From the NCBI GenBank assembly GCA_937890835.1, contig CALADF010000025.1, positions 1 through 33,706 of the forward strand: a stretch of 33,706 nucleotides of DNA, in the 5' to 3' direction. The DNA is from an uncultured bacterium. Lineage in GTDB: Bacteria > Actinomycetota > Coriobacteriia > Coriobacteriales > Eggerthellaceae. The notes beneath the pieces are model-generated. The model did not search any database, was not told where the DNA came from, and saw nothing but the letters and a program-made list of their open reading frames with translations. The position numbers and the translations under genes are program-made. The first letter of the stretch is position 1, and each line of letters opens with the position of its first letter. This document shows, piece by piece, positions 7,669 through 15,826 of the stretch.

Positions 7669-9626
7669 TGAAGGATGGATACGGTGCGCGATCATCGGAG
7701 CGCTTCACCTCGATTTTGTCCGCCGGAGCCTCCTTGCCAGGCGCCGACGACCGCGATGGTCGATTCTCCCGGGGAATTGCCGGCGCGCTCGTCGTCGTTT
7801 TGGCCATATCGGCGCCGAGCTCCGTTGCGCTTGCCGCCGATCGCGCGTCCGCGCAGGGGGCGGAGGCTGCTCAAACGCAGGTTCAGGCGAGCCTTCCTGC
7901 TTCCACCGCCGTATTCGACAAGACTGAAGTGGTCTACGTTTCCCTCGATGCAACGGGCGCAGCCCGCTCGGCTTCCGTCGTGAACATGTTCGATGTGGAA
8001 AGCGGTGGCCAGGTCGTGGACTTCGGCCCTTATGACGACGTGCTTAGCTTGAGCGAGGACAAGCCGCTTTCGCGCGAGGGCCAAGCGACCTCGTTTTCCG
8101 TCGGGGAGGGCACGTTCCTCTATCAGGGGAACGTCTCCCAGCCGGTTATTCCCTGGAACATCTCGCTGTCTTACGAGCTTGACGGACGAAGCGTATCCGC
8201 CGATGAGGTCGCGGGTGCGGAGGGCGAGGTGGTGATTCACCTGAAGACCGGCAGAAACGAGGATGCCGACCGTGCGTTTTACGACAGCTACATGCTGCAG
8301 GCAACGTTCACGCTTCCTGCGGGGACTTGCTCGGATGTCGTCGCCGAGCAGGCGACGCTGGCCATGTCGGGCGAGGACAGGACGGTCGCCTTCACCGTGC
8401 TGCCCGGACATGACGGCGATTTCACGATGAAGATGAACGCGAAAGATTTCACGCTTACCGCCGCTCAGATCGTCGCGCTACCCTACACCTCGGTGATCGA
8501 GATGCCTTCCGCCGACGGAATGGTCGACGGTGTCTCCGAACTCGGCGATGCCGTCTCCCGGCTTGCGAGCGGGGCTGCGCAGCTCGATGCGGGTTCTTCC
8601 GAGTTCGCCTCGGGCGTTGGTGATTTCGCAGCGGGGTTGGCGCAGTTCGGCGAGGGCTTGGGCACGCTTGCCGCCTCCTCGGACCAGTTGACCGAGGCTT
8701 CGGCTCAAGTTGACGCCGCTTTCACGGCGGTTAGCGAGGCGTTGGGGCAAATCGATCTATCGCAGGTCGACGAGCTTGCAAAGCTTCCCGGTTTGATGAG
8801 GAATCTTGCCGATGCGCTTGACGCCGTTGCGGGGACCGCGTCGGAAGTGAGCGGCGCCTACTCCGCCGCTTACGGTGAGCTTGCGGGATCGATGGACGCG
8901 ATACCCGATGGCACGGCGAACGACGATCAGATAGAAGCGATTAGGCAGCTTGCCGATACGACCGACGATACCGCCGACGACGAGACGGTTGAGACGCTTG
9001 TCAGCACCTATCGTGCGGCTCAGTCTGCGAGGCAGACGTTTGCAGAGCATAGGGACGCCTTCGATGCGGCGAAGCGCAATCTGGAGGCTACGGCGCAGCT
9101 TAGCTCGGGCATGTCCGAGGCCGCTCGCCTTCTACGCGTGATCGCCGACGAGTTAGACGCGTCGATAGAGGCAGGGGGTCTCGAGGATTTGAAAAGTCTT
9201 TTGGGCGGCGTGGGCGAGCTTGCCCAAGGTTACGGCTTGTTCCATCAGGGGCTGGTGAGCTACACCGACGGGGTTAAGGCGCTTGCCTCGAATTACGCGC
9301 AGATGAACGCGGGCGCTCAGGAGCTCTCTGCGGGTGCAGGCCGGCTTGCGCAAGGCGTTTCGGCGTACAGCGGGGGCGTTTCTCAGCTGAACGCCGCCAC
9401 CATCGATCTACCGCAGACGATGAAGGACCAGATCGCGTCGATGATGGCGGATTACGATTTCCCCGCTTTCGAGCCGCGTTCCTTCGCTTCGCAGGACAAT
9501 ACGAGCACCTCCAAAGTCCAATTCGTCATTTCGACGCCCGCTGTCGAGAAAGAAGTCGTTCAGATGGCGGAGGAGCCTGAGGTTGAGCTGAGCTTTTGGG
9601 ATCGCCTGTTCGCATTGTTCTCGTGA
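7665..9626 (+). CDS. Secreted heptad-repeat protein (YhgE/Pip-related), partner of the MMPL exporter
   Basis: A 653-residue protein with an N-terminal hydrophobic segment (about 39-51) and an ALA-A cleavage site near residue 57, after an unusually long 36-residue leader. The centre and C-terminal third carry Leu-x-x-Gly heptad repeats (about 285-345 and 513-570), as in YhgE/Pip proteins, where they form long coiled coils outside the membrane. Unlike typical YhgE it lacks a C-terminal membrane bundle and ends in the short amphipathic stretch FWDRLFALFS. The start is GTG 7665 or ATG 7668; GAAGGTGA upstream suits both. The 4-nt overlap with the MMPL gene suggests they act together, perhaps as an extracytoplasmic adaptor for the exporter. 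That role is inference from context. Confidence 0.75.
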   Translation: MMKDGYGARSSERFTSILSAGASLPGADDRDGRFSRGIAGALVVVLAISAPSSVALAADRASAQGAEAAQTQVQASLPASTAVFDKTEVVYVSLDATGAARSASVVNMFDVESGGQVVDFGPYDDVLSLSEDKPLSREGQATSFSVGEGTFLYQGNVSQPVIPWNISLSYELDGRSVSADEVAGAEGEVVIHLKTGRNEDADRAFYDSYMLQATFTLPAGTCSDVVAEQATLAMSGEDRTVAFTVLPGHDGDFTMKMNAKDFTLTAAQIVALPYTSVIEMPSADGMVDGVSELGDAVSRLASGAAQLDAGSSEFASGVGDFAAGLAQFGEGLGTLAASSDQLTEASAQVDAAFTAVSEALGQIDLSQVDELAKLPGLMRNLADALDAVAGTASEVSGAYSAAYGELAGSMDAIPDGTANDDQIEAIRQLADTTDDTADDETVETLVSTYRAAQSARQTFAEHRDAFDAAKRNLEATAQLSSGMSEAARLLRVIADELDASIEAGGLEDLKSLLGGVGELAQGYGLFHQGLVSYTDGVKALASNYAQMNAGAQELSAGAGRLAQGVSAYSGGVSQLNAATIDLPQTMKDQIASMMADYDFPAFEPRSFASQDNTSTSKVQFVISTPAVEKEVVQMAEEPEVELSFWDRLFALFS

Positions 9627-9680
9627 GCTTCGGCGTTGAGTCGGGGGTGATTTCCGCGTCGTGTCCTCCTGCACGCTGAA

Positions 9681-9701
9681 TTCGCCTTGTCGGCGAAGGC
9701 G
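9681..9701 (+). terminator. Hairpin after the heptad-repeat gene, weak terminator candidate
   Basis: Two alternative stems share this site: TTCGCC/GGCGAA (9681-9686 with 9692-9697) and CGCCTT/AAGGCG (9683-9688 with 9696-9701). Only a poor T-tract follows, so termination is uncertain. Confidence 0.3.
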
Positions 9702-9724
9702 TCTTGATTTCGCGGGGCCTCTCA

Positions 9725-9758
9725 TTTAGTTTAGTGCTAAATAATGAATTGCTAAACT
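9725..9758 (+). promoter_or_regulatory. Operator/promoter of the MarR-ABC operon with four half-sites
   Basis: Four copies of a 5-mer occur in an AT-rich island: TTTAG at 9725-9729 and 9730-9734, and CTAAA at 9737-9741 and 9752-9756. The outer arms extend to the perfect pair TAGTTTAG/CTAAACTA. MarR proteins usually bind such palindromes and repress their own operon. A weak promoter (TTTAGT 9730-9735, 17 bp, TAAACT 9753-9758) overlaps the sites. The MarR gene starts 19 nt downstream. Confidence 0.65.
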
Positions 9759-9776
9759 ATCTACAAGGTTCGTGTT

Positions 9777-10316
9777 GTGAATCAGGAAAACCAAAGCACG
9801 CCTCCGTCTTCGGGGGAGGCCCGTCCTTCCGCGGAGATGGAGTCACTCAGGCTCGAGTTCTTCGACCTCATACGGCGTGTGCATCAATATCGTCCCATGT
9901 CGTCTGTTTCGGTCGAGGGCGCCACTCCGACTGAGGCGCGCGCCCTTCACGTGATCTTCTTGATGGAGACGCAGACAGGGGCTGCCCGCGTGCGTCCCGG
10001 TTGCGTGGCGCAGCAGATGCACGTCACGCCTTCCGCCATGTCCCAGGTTCTGAGGACGTTGAGCGCGAAGGGACTCGTCGAGCGCGGCCGCGACGGCGAT
10101 GATTATCGCGCGGTCGCCGTTCGTCTGACGGAATCGGGACGCGCTCTTGCTGAAAAGGTCGATTCCGAGTTCTCCCGTCGTGCGCGTGAGCTCGTCGAAT
10201 ACGTTGGCGTCGAGCGCATGCGGGCGATGGTCGAGACCATGAATCTCATCGCGGAGTTTCAGCGTGAACGACAGGAGGGGACCGATGAGGATTCTTCGGT
10301 ATCTGCTCGGCCATAA
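9777..10316 (+). CDS. MarR-family transcriptional regulator
   Basis: A 179-residue winged-helix DNA-binding protein. The helix-turn-helix covers about 74-95 (VAQQMHVTPSAMSQVLRTL) and the wing about 101-117 (VERGRDGDDYRAV), the usual MarR order. GTG 9777 is preceded by CAAGG at 9764-9768. It is the first gene of an operon with two ABC exporter halves and overlaps the first of them by 32 nt, so it most likely represses the exporter and is released by a toxic ligand. The palindromic TTTAG/CTAAA cluster just upstream is the expected autoregulatory operator. The inducer is unknown. Confidence 0.9.
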   Translation: MNQENQSTPPSSGEARPSAEMESLRLEFFDLIRRVHQYRPMSSVSVEGATPTEARALHVIFLMETQTGAARVRPGCVAQQMHVTPSAMSQVLRTLSAKGLVERGRDGDDYRAVAVRLTESGRALAEKVDSEFSRRARELVEYVGVERMRAMVETMNLIAEFQRERQEGTDEDSSVSARP

Positions 10317-12504
10317 GATCGCGCTGTTCGTCGTCATCGTGCTGCTCGTCGGGCAAGCGTTCGCCGATCTTTCCCTGCCCAAGCTCACGTCGGATATCGT
10401 CGACGTCGGCATACAGCAGTCGGGAATAGAGCATGCCGCGTGCGACGAGGTGTCTGCGCGTACCCATGACATCGCTGTGATGATGTCCGATGCTGCGGGG
10501 GAGGAGTTGCTTGCCTCATCATATGATAAGACTGAGTCGGGCGCGTACCGTCTCAACGACTTCGGCGAGCAGCGTATTGGCGAGCTCGACGAGGTGATGG
10601 CTTTGCCGCTCATCGTCGCCCATGTGGACGGGGTTCTTCCTGGTGGGCTGACGATCGATGGAGCCCTCGCCGCCTATCAGACCGGATCCGTCACGAAAGA
10701 GCAGATAGATGGCGCGGTTGGCGCGCTCGAGGAGACGATGAGCGTCGCGGGCGATTCCCTGGTCGAGCAGCAGGCGATCGCCGCCGCTCGCAGCGAGTAC
10801 GAAGCCCTCGGTTACGACTTGACGAGCGTGCAGATGACCTACCTCGTCACGGTCGGCGTGAAGATGCTCGCGCTCGCCGGTTTGAGCATGGTGCTGTCGG
10901 TGCTCGTCGGCTTCGTCGCCTCCCGCACGGGCGCGCGCATCGGCTACGACTTGCGCAAGGCGCTGTTCTCCAAGGTCGTCTCCTTTTCGGAGGCAGAGAT
11001 CGGCGCGTTCTCGGCGGCTTCGCTCATCACGCGCGGCACCAACGACGTCCAGCTCGTGCAAAACGTATCGATCATGTTGGTTCGCATGGTTCTTTACGCC
11101 CCCATCCTCGCGCTCGGCGGCATCGTCATGGTCATGATGACCAATCCCGCGATGGGTTGGGTCGTGGTGGTTGCCGTCGTGGCTGTTTTCGCCGTAGTGT
11201 TTACCCTGTTCAAAGTCGCTATGCCGAAGTTTAAGATCATGCAAACGCTGATCGATCGGGTGAACCTCGTCGCGCGCGAGATGCTGACGGGGATTTCGGT
11301 CGTGCGTGCGTTCGACCGCGAGGACGTAGAGGAGGCGCGCTTTGATGAAGCTTCGAGCCGTCTCATGCGCACGCAGCTGTTCACCAACCGGGTCATGACG
11401 TTCATGATGCCCGCGATGATGCTCATCATGAACGCGACATCGGTCGGCATCGTGTGGGTGGGCGGTCGCTACATCGACGCGGGCGTCATTCAGACCGGCG
11501 ACCTCATCGCGTTCATAACCTACGCCATGGTCATCATCATGGGGTTTCTCATGATCGGCATGATCTCGATCATGCTGCCCCGTGCCGACGTCGCCGCCGC
11601 GCGCATCGACGAGGTGCTTTCGTGCGAGCCGTCTGTGCGCGACCCCGAGACCGCGTCGCAGATGTCGCCTTCAGGCGATGCTCCGGCTATCGCGTCGGAT
11701 GAGCTTCGCGGCATCGTTTCCGATCCGGCCGATCGCCGCCCTCGGGGCGCCGAGGTGGTTTTCGATGACGTGTCGTTTCGCTACGACGATGAGAGCGAGT
11801 GCGTTCTCGAGAACGTGAGCTTCACCGTTCCCGCAGGCGGAACGCTTGCCATCGTCGGCTCGACGGGATCGGGGAAATCGACGGTCCTCAAACTCATAGA
11901 GCGGTTCTGCGATGTGAGCGCGGGCTCGGTTCGCATCGACGGCGTCGATGTGCGCGATATGACCCAACGCGATCTGCGACGGCAGATCGGATACGTGCCG
12001 CAGAAAGCGTTTTTGTTCTCGGGGACGGTGGCGTCCAACGTGCGCTACGTCGATCCGTCGCTTGGCGACGAACGCGTGCGCCGTGCGCTTGAGATCGCGC
12101 AGGCGTCGTTCGTGTTCGATTCTCCCGATGGACTCGAGGCCGGCGTATCCCAAGGAGGTGCGAACGTGTCCGGCGGGCAGCGGCAGCGTCTCGCCATAGC
12201 GCGCGCCGTCGCCGCGGATGCGCGATTGTTCCTGTTCGACGATTCGTTCTCGGCGCTCGACTACCGCACCGACGCCGCGTTGCGCCGCGCCCTCGACGAG
12301 CAGCTGGCCGATGTGACGCGCATCGTGGTCGCTCAGCGCATCTCCACGGTCATGGGCGCGGATTGCATCGTCGTGCTCGAAGACGGACGCGTCGTCGGGC
12401 GGGGAAGACATGCCGAGCTCATGAAGTCGTGCGATGCGTACCGGGACATCGCGTTGTCCCAGCTGTCCGAAGAGGAGTTGGTCGGGGGAGGTGATGCCGC
12501 ATGA
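10285..12504 (+). CDS. ABC exporter half-transporter with degenerate ATP site (subunit 1 of a heterodimer)
   Basis: A 739-residue fused membrane and ATPase subunit of a multidrug-type ABC exporter. An extra segment of about 150 residues (about 40-180) follows the first helix and is predicted to lie outside the membrane. The ATPase has Walker A GSTGSGKST (525-533), Q-loop Gln573 and an intact signature VSGGQ (628-632). Its Walker B ends in Asp-Asp (652-653) instead of Asp-Glu, and the H-loop reads AQRIST, with Gln replacing His. These defects mark the non-catalytic site of heterodimeric exporters. ATG 10285 was chosen because AGGAGGGG lies just upstream; it starts inside the MarR gene. The stop overlaps the partner gene as ATGA. 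The substrate is unknown. Confidence 0.92.
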   Translation: MRILRYLLGHKIALFVVIVLLVGQAFADLSLPKLTSDIVDVGIQQSGIEHAACDEVSARTHDIAVMMSDAAGEELLASSYDKTESGAYRLNDFGEQRIGELDEVMALPLIVAHVDGVLPGGLTIDGALAAYQTGSVTKEQIDGAVGALEETMSVAGDSLVEQQAIAAARSEYEALGYDLTSVQMTYLVTVGVKMLALAGLSMVLSVLVGFVASRTGARIGYDLRKALFSKVVSFSEAEIGAFSAASLITRGTNDVQLVQNVSIMLVRMVLYAPILALGGIVMVMMTNPAMGWVVVVAVVAVFAVVFTLFKVAMPKFKIMQTLIDRVNLVAREMLTGISVVRAFDREDVEEARFDEASSRLMRTQLFTNRVMTFMMPAMMLIMNATSVGIVWVGGRYIDAGVIQTGDLIAFITYAMVIIMGFLMIGMISIMLPRADVAAARIDEVLSCEPSVRDPETASQMSPSGDAPAIASDELRGIVSDPADRRPRGAEVVFDDVSFRYDDESECVLENVSFTVPAGGTLAIVGSTGSGKSTVLKLIERFCDVSAGSVRIDGVDVRDMTQRDLRRQIGYVPQKAFLFSGTVASNVRYVDPSLGDERVRRALEIAQASFVFDSPDGLEAGVSQGGANVSGGQRQRLAIARAVAADARLFLFDDSFSALDYRTDAALRRALDEQLADVTRIVVAQRISTVMGADCIVVLEDGRVVGRGRHAELMKSCDAYRDIALSQLSEEELVGGGDAA

Positions 12505-14390
12505 GCGGAAAGGAATCGCCCATCGAGGGGAGAGCGAGCTCGCGTCGTCGCGGGCCGGGCGGTCACGGCCACGGTCACGGCCCCATGATGCCCGGCGAGA
12601 AGGCGCGGGATTTCAAGGGGTCGATGCGCAAGATGCTGGCGTTCATGGGGCAGTTCAAGTTGCTCGTATCCATCGTTTTGACATTCGCCATAGGCTCGAC
12701 CGTGTTCAACATCGTCGGACCGAAGGTCCTCTCCGAGGCGACGACGGTGCTTTTCGAGGGCGTGTCCGCACGGATAGCGGGCACGGGTTCCATCGACTTC
12801 GATTTGATAACGCGAATCCTGGCAACCACCTTCGCGCTTTACGTGGCGTCCGCCGCATGCTCCTGGGTGCAGGGATGGGTCATGTCCTACGTATCTCAGC
12901 AGACGTGCTATCGCCTTCGTCGGGCTATCGCGGAGAAGATCGATCGCATGCCGTTCGGCTTTTTCGACAAAAACTCGACCGGCGACACCCTCTCGCGCAT
13001 CACCAACGACGTGGACACGTTGGGGCAGAGCCTCAACCAGGGCGTCACGCAGCTCGTCACCTCTCTTGTGACCGTTGTCGGCGTCGTCGTCATGATGCTG
13101 TCGATCAACTTGGTCATGACGCTGATCACCCTGGTCATGGTCCCTGTTTCCCTTGTTCTCGTGGCCGTGGTGGTGAAGCGCTCGCAGAAATACTTCTATG
13201 CCCAGCAAGCCCAGCTCGGCGCCATCAACGCTCAGGTGGAGGAGACGTTTTCCGGGCATGCGGTGGTGAAGGCCTTCTGCCGGGAGGAAGAGGTCGTGGA
13301 AGCGTATCTCGCGACCAACGAGAAGCTTTACCAATCGGCATGGAGGTCGCAGTTTCTCTCGGGGTTGATGAAGCCGGTCATGGATTTCGTCGGAAACCTC
13401 GGATACGTGGCGGTTGCCATAGCGGGTGCCTTCCTCGCCGTCGCGGGGGCTATTACCGTCGGGGATATCCAGGCGTTCATTCAGTACGTGAAGAACTTCA
13501 CGCAGCCCATCACGCAGCTCGCCCAGGTCTCCAACGTGCTTCAGCAGATGGCGGCTGCTGCCGAGCGCATCTTCGCCTTCATCGAGCTGCCCGAGGAGGA
13601 GCGGACGGAGCCCCGGGCGGCCGCTTCGGAGGTTTCGGGCGATGTGGAGTTCGATCATGTCAGGTTCGGTTACGACGAGAACGCTCCGGTCATCAACGAT
13701 TTCACGGCTTCCATCGCGCAAGGGCAGATGGTCGCCATCGTCGGACCGACAGGTGCCGGCAAGACCACGCTCGTCAAGCTGCTCATGCGCTTCTACGATG
13801 TCCAGGGCGGTTCCATCACGCTCGGCGGCGTCGATACGCGCGACTTCTCGCGCGAGGACGTGCGCTCGCAGTTTGCCATGGTGTTGCAGGATACGTGGCT
13901 GTTCAGCGGCACTATTCGCGAGAACATCCGCTACGGCAAGCTCGACGCGACCGATGAGGAGGTGGAGCAGGCGGCGCGCGGCGCTTGCGCTCATCGCTTC
14001 ATCACGACGCTTCCCGGAGGTTATGATTTCGAGATCAACGAGGACGCGTCGAACATCTCGCAGGGACAGCGTCAGCTTCTCACCATCGCCCGCGCTCTTC
14101 TGGCGAATCGACGCATGCTCATCCTCGATGAGGCGACGTCGTCGGTCGACACGCGCACCGAGTCGCGCATCCAGCGTGCCATGGACAACCTCATGCGCGG
14201 CAGGACCTCGTTCGTCATCGCACACCGGCTCTCCACCATTCGCAATGCCGATCTCATCCTGGTGGTCGATAAAGGCGATATCGTCGAGCAGGGCACGCAT
14301 GACAAGCTCATCGCACGCGGGGGATTTTACGCGAGCTTGTACAACAGCCAGTTCGAAGGCTCGTGCGGAATCGACGGCGAGGAGGACTGA
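12501..14390 (+). CDS. ABC exporter half-transporter with catalytic Walker B (subunit 2 of a heterodimer)
   Basis: A 629-residue ABC exporter half. The N-terminus carries a Gly-His run (GHGHGHG, 21-27) before the six-helix membrane domain. The ATPase has Walker A GPTGAGKTT (415-423), Gln463, Walker B ILDE with the catalytic Glu544, and H-loop His575 in AHRLST. Its signature is altered to ISQGQ (519-523), with Gln for the first Gly. Subunit 1 has the intact signature, so the productive site combines this Walker B with the partner's signature, while the other site is degenerate. This matches the known asymmetry of exporters such as TM287/288. The ATGA overlap with subunit 1 indicates coupled translation and 1:1 assembly. 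Confidence 0.93.
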   Translation: MSGKESPIEGRASSRRRGPGGHGHGHGPMMPGEKARDFKGSMRKMLAFMGQFKLLVSIVLTFAIGSTVFNIVGPKVLSEATTVLFEGVSARIAGTGSIDFDLITRILATTFALYVASAACSWVQGWVMSYVSQQTCYRLRRAIAEKIDRMPFGFFDKNSTGDTLSRITNDVDTLGQSLNQGVTQLVTSLVTVVGVVVMMLSINLVMTLITLVMVPVSLVLVAVVVKRSQKYFYAQQAQLGAINAQVEETFSGHAVVKAFCREEEVVEAYLATNEKLYQSAWRSQFLSGLMKPVMDFVGNLGYVAVAIAGAFLAVAGAITVGDIQAFIQYVKNFTQPITQLAQVSNVLQQMAAAAERIFAFIELPEEERTEPRAAASEVSGDVEFDHVRFGYDENAPVINDFTASIAQGQMVAIVGPTGAGKTTLVKLLMRFYDVQGGSITLGGVDTRDFSREDVRSQFAMVLQDTWLFSGTIRENIRYGKLDATDEEVEQAARGACAHRFITTLPGGYDFEINEDASNISQGQRQLLTIARALLANRRMLILDEATSSVDTRTESRIQRAMDNLMRGRTSFVIAHRLSTIRNADLILVVDKGDIVEQGTHDKLIARGGFYASLYNSQFEGSCGIDGEED

Positions 14391-14723
14391 TCCGTGCAGC
14401 TCGGATCCCGCCCTCGGCGGCTTGGGCGCGCGTCAGCCGGAGCCCGCCTCGTCACTCGTCTTCGGGTGCGTTCAGACGAGGCGCCCATCCGGGACGGCCT
14501 GCTCGCGCGGATCACGCGGCGAGGGCGCCAAGCCGGCCTGCTCGCGCGCATCGCGCAGTGAAGCGTGATCGTTTAGCGTCGAGTATGTGAGGTTGCTGTA
14601 CCGGTACCGGCGCAGTCGGCTATAATCACAAATTCGTGAATATAACGGCGGACGGCGAGGCGCGTGTCCGCCGCTGCTTTGACGGGTGATGGGGTGCCTC
14701 CATCGGGAACGCAGAGGTTTGGT
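14391..14723. other. Intergenic region with a direct repeat, a promoter and leader hairpins
   Basis: This 333-base stretch has no supported gene. It holds a 24-bp imperfect direct repeat (14495-14518 and 14534-14557, three mismatches, period 39), an inverted pair CCTCGTC/GACGAGG (14447-14453 and 14475-14481) without a T-tract, and a TATAAT box at 14621-14626. After the box the leader contains GGCGGAC pairing with GTCCGCC, and GATGG pairing with CCATC, before the HAD start codon. No known riboswitch class is recognised. Confidence 0.5.
14621..14626 (+). promoter_or_regulatory. -10 element of the HAD phosphatase promoter
   Basis: A perfect TATAAT in a GC-rich setting, about 100 nt ahead of the start codon. 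No good -35 is seen at 16-18 bp; TTGCTG at 14593 is too far away. Confidence 0.5.
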
Positions 14724-15575
14724 ATGATCATGCCGCAGCTCGACGATAACTACGTGTACGTGCCTGAAGACGACCGTCAGGCTCCGACGGTGCTTCCCGA
14801 GGGCGTCATGCGCATCGGAGCAGATGGCTTGGCTGCGCAGCGGTTGCTCACGCCTGAGCTCGCGCGCGTGTGCGCGGGCGAGGCGTCTGCACGGGAGTTG
14901 GCGCTGCCGGTGCGAATCGCGGCTTTTGATTTCGACGGCACGAGCATCTCGGGGAACTCCCCCGTGCTGCTCGTGCGGCACCTTGCCAAGCTCGGCATGC
15001 TGAAGAAGTCGGTCATCGCGCGCATCATGGCATGGGCGGCCGCTTACAAGCTGAGACTGCCCCAAAACGAAAGCTGGGTTCGCGGCTTGGTGTTCTCGGC
15101 GTTCCGAGGGAAGCCCGTCTCCCAGGTCAACCGGTTCCTCCGCGACTTCTACGAAGAGCGGGTTGAGGGCATATTCCGTGATGAGATCGATCAGCTCATG
15201 CGTCGGCACCTCGAGGACGGTCATGTGGTGGTATGCGTTTCCGCAACGTTCGAGCCCATCATCGCGAAGGCCATGATCTGCCATCCTATTCAATTCGGCA
15301 TCGCGACGCGTATGCAGATCGACGGAGACGGTTGTTACACGGATCGTGTCGACGGACTGCCCGTCGAAGGCTCGGAGAAGGTCGTCGCGCTTACGGCGTT
15401 CGCCGACGAACTGTTCGGCGCGGGCAACTGGCAGCTCGACTGGGCTTATGGCGATCATCATTCTGATCGCGACCTTCTCGCGGCGGCGAAGCATGGCTGC
15501 GCAGTCACGCCGGATCGACCGCTTGCCCGCACGGCGCGTGAACGTGGATACGATGTTCTCGATATCGACGAATAG
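14724..15575 (+). CDS. HAD-superfamily IB phosphatase (SerB-like fold)
   Basis: A 283-residue phosphohydrolase of the haloacid dehalogenase class, subfamily IB. All four motifs are visible: DFDGT (69-73) with nucleophile Asp69 and acid/base Asp71, Ser173 in VSATF, Lys219 in GSEKV, and GDHHSD (243-248) with Mg-binding Asp244 and Asp248. A helical cap lies between motifs I and II. Relatives include phosphoserine phosphatase and lipid or sugar phosphate phosphatases; the 60-residue N-terminal extension before motif I is not typical of SerB, so the substrate is open. ATG 14724 was chosen because AGAGG sits 7 nt upstream; a GTG at 14664 would add 20 residues from within the leader hairpin region. 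Confidence 0.85.
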   Translation: MIMPQLDDNYVYVPEDDRQAPTVLPEGVMRIGADGLAAQRLLTPELARVCAGEASARELALPVRIAAFDFDGTSISGNSPVLLVRHLAKLGMLKKSVIARIMAWAAAYKLRLPQNESWVRGLVFSAFRGKPVSQVNRFLRDFYEERVEGIFRDEIDQLMRRHLEDGHVVVCVSATFEPIIAKAMICHPIQFGIATRMQIDGDGCYTDRVDGLPVEGSEKVVALTAFADELFGAGNWQLDWAYGDHHSDRDLLAAAKHGCAVTPDRPLARTARERGYDVLDIDE

Positions 15576-15617
15576 GGAGCTCCCCGCGTTCGGTCTTCGC
15601 TGCTTCTAGCTGCCCCT

Positions 15618-15648
15618 CCGCGTTTGCTTTTACGCGGTCGCGTTTTCT
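15618..15648 (+). terminator. Probable terminator after the HAD gene
   Basis: CCGCGT (15618-15623) pairs with ACGCGG (15632-15637), with an 8-nt loop; a short T-run (15643-15646) follows six bases later. An AT-rich patch (about 15650-15712) lies beyond. Confidence 0.4.
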
Positions 15649-15826
15649 TGCATACCTTCGAGATTAAATGCTAGTAAGCAAGCAGCAAAATATGATAATT
15701 CCGTCGCGCTTACCGTGAAAGGGCGGTTGAGCGGACGTTGGATCTTGCGGCTCGGCTAGAATATCCCACGAAAAACGAGCAGGCCCGAGGGAACGCGGCT
15801 TGCGACGAGAAGGAGGGTCGTCAGCG

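Noticed and set aside
12333..14300. 655-codon minus-strand frame opposite the second ABC gene
   Set aside because: Shadow frame; the ABC motifs are on the plus strand.
15800..15826. TTG 15800 as start of the AAA-like protein
   Set aside because: It lies before the AAGGAGGG site, which properly positions GTG 15827.
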